From: Novosphingobium sp. FSW06-99
Lineage (GTDB): Bacteria > Pseudomonadota > Alphaproteobacteria > Sphingomonadales > Sphingomonadaceae
Direction of reading: 5' to 3'
Assembly: GCF_001519065.1 (NCBI RefSeq)
Contig: NZ_KQ954252.1
Location: 267,535-331,534 of the forward strand
Length of the DNA: 64,000 nucleotides
Shown: positions 62,028 to 64,000 of the stretch, one piece after another
Numbering within the stretch: the stretch's first letter is position 1
How the letters are laid out: the number at the start of each line of letters is the position of its first letter
Made by a program: the position numbers and the translations under genes
Notes under the pieces: generated by a model
What the model saw: the letters and a program-made list of their open reading frames with translations, nothing else
The model's database searches: none
What the model was told of the DNA's origin: nothing

Positions 62028-62954
62028 GTGGGGCGACGCGATTGGCGGCGTCATCATCGCGTGGCAGCAAACGAACGCAATCCGGATGAGATCCCCTCGG
62101 CGACGCTGAACGCCTTCACGCGTGTGCAGCGTATTGCCTTGGCCGCTGTATTCCTGCTGAGCCTGGCCGCACCGGACGTGAGTCTGGCGGCTGCCCCATG
62201 CGAGGCGACAGAAACGGTTGTTCCTGCCGAACAACCTGCCCCCGCCGACACCGGGGACGCGGCAACCGCGTCAGCACAGCCGGTCGATCCCACGACGGCA
62301 ATCGTGGTTACGGGGGCGCAGCGGCGATCGAGTGCGGACCCTTTGGAAACGGTCAATGAAAAATCCTATGCGGCCGTTCAGGCGGCAGACCGCCTGGTCG
62401 TCGCGCCGATTTCCCTTGCATATGAAAAGACTGTTCCCAGCCCGTTGCGCGACGGCATTCACAACGTGCTCTACAATTTGCGCGAACCGGTGGTGATTGC
62501 CAATTTTCTGCTGCAACACCGGATCGGCAAGGCGGGGCGATCGCTGGCGCGCCTGGCGATCAATTCCACGATCGGTGTCGGCGGACTGTTCGATTTTGCC
62601 AAGCGCAAACCGTTCAAAATTCCTTTTCGCCGGAATGGTTTTGCCAATACGCTGGGATTTTACGGGATCAAGCCCGGCCCATACATGTATCTGCCCATAG
62701 TCGGTTCGACGACACTGCGCGATCTTGTCGGAACGGTTGCCGATCGCATGTTTCTCTCGTTGGCTGTTGGCCCGCCCTTCACGAGGCCCGCCTATCGCAT
62801 ACCGGTCATCGTGCTTGGCACAATGGACGACCGCCTGGTCAACGATGTGCAGATCAAGCAGATGAGGGAACAAGCCAACGCCTACGTCGCCACGCGAAAT
62901 GCCTATCTGACGATCCGCGCCGAAGAGATCGCGGCATTGCATCACCCGGATTGA
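62028..62954 (+). CDS. mlaA: MlaA (VacJ) family phospholipid-transport protein
   Basis: Up to 308 residues. 'DPLETVNEKSYAAVQAADRLVVAPISLAYEKTVPSPLRDGIHNVLYNLREPVVIAN' and 'STIGVGGLFDFAKR' are clear MlaA signatures. MlaA is an outer-membrane doughnut that moves stray phospholipids from the outer leaflet to the MlaC carrier. The N-terminal hydrophobic stretch is a signal peptide, but no canonical lipobox is seen (AAAPC is the nearest). The start is uncertain: GTG at 62028 has GAGGT touching it, and GTG at 62061 has no site. 'AIVVTGAQRR' between the signal and the MlaA domain resembles a TonB-box linker and is unusual. No mlaBCDEF genes nearby. Confidence 0.83.
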   Translation: MGRRDWRRHHRVAANERNPDEIPSATLNAFTRVQRIALAAVFLLSLAAPDVSLAAAPCEATETVVPAEQPAPADTGDAATASAQPVDPTTAIVVTGAQRRSSADPLETVNEKSYAAVQAADRLVVAPISLAYEKTVPSPLRDGIHNVLYNLREPVVIANFLLQHRIGKAGRSLARLAINSTIGVGGLFDFAKRKPFKIPFRRNGFANTLGFYGIKPGPYMYLPIVGSTTLRDLVGTVADRMFLSLAVGPPFTRPAYRIPVIVLGTMDDRLVNDVQIKQMREQANAYVATRNAYLTIRAEEIAALHHPD

Positions 62955-63268
62955 ATCGCGCGTCGCCTGATCCCGTTCTCGAAGGGAAAGGTCGACCGCG
63001 CGGCGGCGCAATCAACAGGACAATTGGCACGCTCTGGCGGGAACCGATCGTGCCGCTCATATCCGGGGCGCTGACCGTCGGTGTCGAGACTTGCAACGGC
63101 GCGGGACCATTGCGATCGTTGGGCCAATTTTCGGCCTATGACCAATCGACTTTTCTGACCGCGGATACGCATCTTGCTGGCAGGTGGTGTCGCCCGGCAC
63201 CGGTGGGGCCAGTGCCGGGCGATCTCACACCTGCCGGGCGGTGGAACAGACCCGAACCGCCCTGCAGA
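62955..63268. other. Intergenic, no gene recognised
   Basis: About 310 bases. Open frames cross it on both strands but show no family signature, start site or codon pattern that I trust. No repeat, tRNA or palindrome of note. Confidence 0.4.
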
Positions 63269-63460
63269 TCACGCCTTGATGCTGAACGTCGATCCGGACA
63301 TCAGCGATTCAACTGCACTGGCGATCTGTTGGCCCGGACTCGATGCCGCAGGGCTGGCGGCAGCCGGCGGCGGACTCGATTGGCTGACGGTATTCTGCTG
63401 TTGGGTCGCCCATGCTGCCGAAGCAGCGCTGGAACCCGAACCACCTACACGCATTCCCAT
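63269..63460 (-). CDS. Possible small protein (63 aa), unknown
   Basis: 63 residues, low complexity: Ser, Ala, Gln and Pro-rich with 'SSPPPAAASPAASSPG' in the middle and an amphipathic C-terminus 'ASAVESLMSGSTFSIKA'. The ATG at 63460 has GGGAG eight bases upstream, which is the main reason to list it. No signal peptide or membrane helix. I do not recognise it. Confidence 0.4.
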   Translation of the reverse strand: MGMRVGGSGSSAASAAWATQQQNTVSQSSPPPAAASPAASSPGQQIASAVESLMSGSTFSIKA

Positions 63461-64000
63461 ATCAATTCTCCCGAATGGGATGTTGATGACGCACCGAAGC
63501 ACAAGAACGACCGGCAGATGAGATGGTTAAGCCGACAAGGCTGGCACGTCGCTGTCGGCGACGAAAAGCGGGTTCAATCGCAGGGTGAAAGTCTGGGTCG
63601 CCCGAGGCTGGAATCGCTTCCAGCATCCGGCGACCCAGTACGTTCGGCAGCAATACTGGTCAGCCTGGTGCCTGGCCATTGCCGACGAACGCAATTCCCA
63701 GCGGACTGGTGCGTCTGAAAGTCGCTGGAAATAGAATTGCGTGTTTGCGAACGAGCCACGCAGGACCGTTTGGCCTGGCGGCGATCCGGGCGAAGATTTG
63801 GATATCGGTTCCGTTCACCTGCCTGAGACGCCGCGCCCGAACAGTGTCCGCAGTGCGTCCCTGGAAAGATTCCCGCACATATTAGGCCAAACTGCACTGA
63901 CGTGCAGTCATACCTCCCGCCCCGCCATCCCGCCCGACCACCATAGCCTGATAGTATCGTTGGTGGTCGGGCGGGGAGGTATGAACAGCGCTTTTTACGG
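63461..64000. other. Right-edge region without clear gene; contains long hairpin
   Basis: About 540 bases. No frame here has a convincing family signature. Near the end CATACCTCCC (63909-63918) and CGCCCGACCACCA (63931-63943) pair with TGGTGGTCGGGCG (63961-63973) and GGGAGGTATG (63974-63983), giving a 23-bp stem with a 12-base bulge on one side and a 17-base loop. This could be a REP-type unit, a terminator, or the end of an element that continues beyond the window. Confidence 0.5.

Noticed and set aside
62951..63718. 255-codon plus-strand frame in the last kilobase
   Set aside because: No signature, low-quality start, and it covers the minus-strand small gene with a good ribosome-binding site.
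1..64000. CRISPR arrays, phage genes, transposases
   Set aside because: I looked for evenly spaced short repeats and for transposase or integrase motifs and saw none.

Overview
This is a GC-rich window from an alphaproteobacterium, most probably a sphingomonad close to Novosphingobium. The evidence is two long TonB-dependent receptors each sitting beside a LacI-type regulator and an MFS carrier, a GH65 phosphorylase fused to beta-phosphoglucomutase, an RND pump under TetR control, and overall codon use. The organism assignment is inference: no rRNA is present.

Layout. 0-4 kb: tail of a membrane protein, a YceI protein, a membrane-anchored HNH protein, a ParB-like protein, and two different Fe(II)/2-oxoglutarate oxygenases in tandem. 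3.9-11.8 kb (minus strand): a disaccharide-use locus, lacI - GH65/beta-PGM fusion - TonB receptor - MFS, with a GTTATCGATAAC palindrome in front of the enzyme gene. 11.9-22.7 kb (minus): a tightly packed chemotaxis operon, STAS - cheY - cheA - mcp - cheW - mcp - cheW - cheR - cheB - soluble MCP-like protein. The two mcp genes share almost identical signalling-domain DNA.

22.8-39.4 kb is the most interesting part. Four sites built on the palindrome TTGCATTCGAATGCAA lie in four intergenic regions. They front an MFS/NTF2-fold/hydrolase operon and a bicupin, a histidinol-dehydrogenase-like gene and its divergent lacI, a TonB receptor, and a hisD-like/SDR/HpcH-aldolase/amidase operon opposite cstA-ybdD. 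I read this as one LacI regulon for import and breakdown of an unidentified compound, probably ending in pyruvate or another 2-oxoacid. No described pathway that I know matches the whole set.

39.5-53.1 kb: RND efflux operon with TetR and two ATACCRATCGGTAT sites, a MASE1-PAS-GGDEF protein with a DGEEF signature, a 265-bp MITE-like element, an amino-acid permease, and a LysR/FUSC divergent pair. 53.2 kb: tRNA-Val(TAC). 53.5-63 kb: LysR/SDR/NmrA cluster, an operon of DauR-like regulator - aminotransferase - ornithine-cyclodeaminase-like - cytochrome c, a LysR, a cupin and an MlaA-like protein. The last kilobase holds one possible small gene and a long hairpin.

No rRNA, CRISPR array, transposase or phage gene was found.
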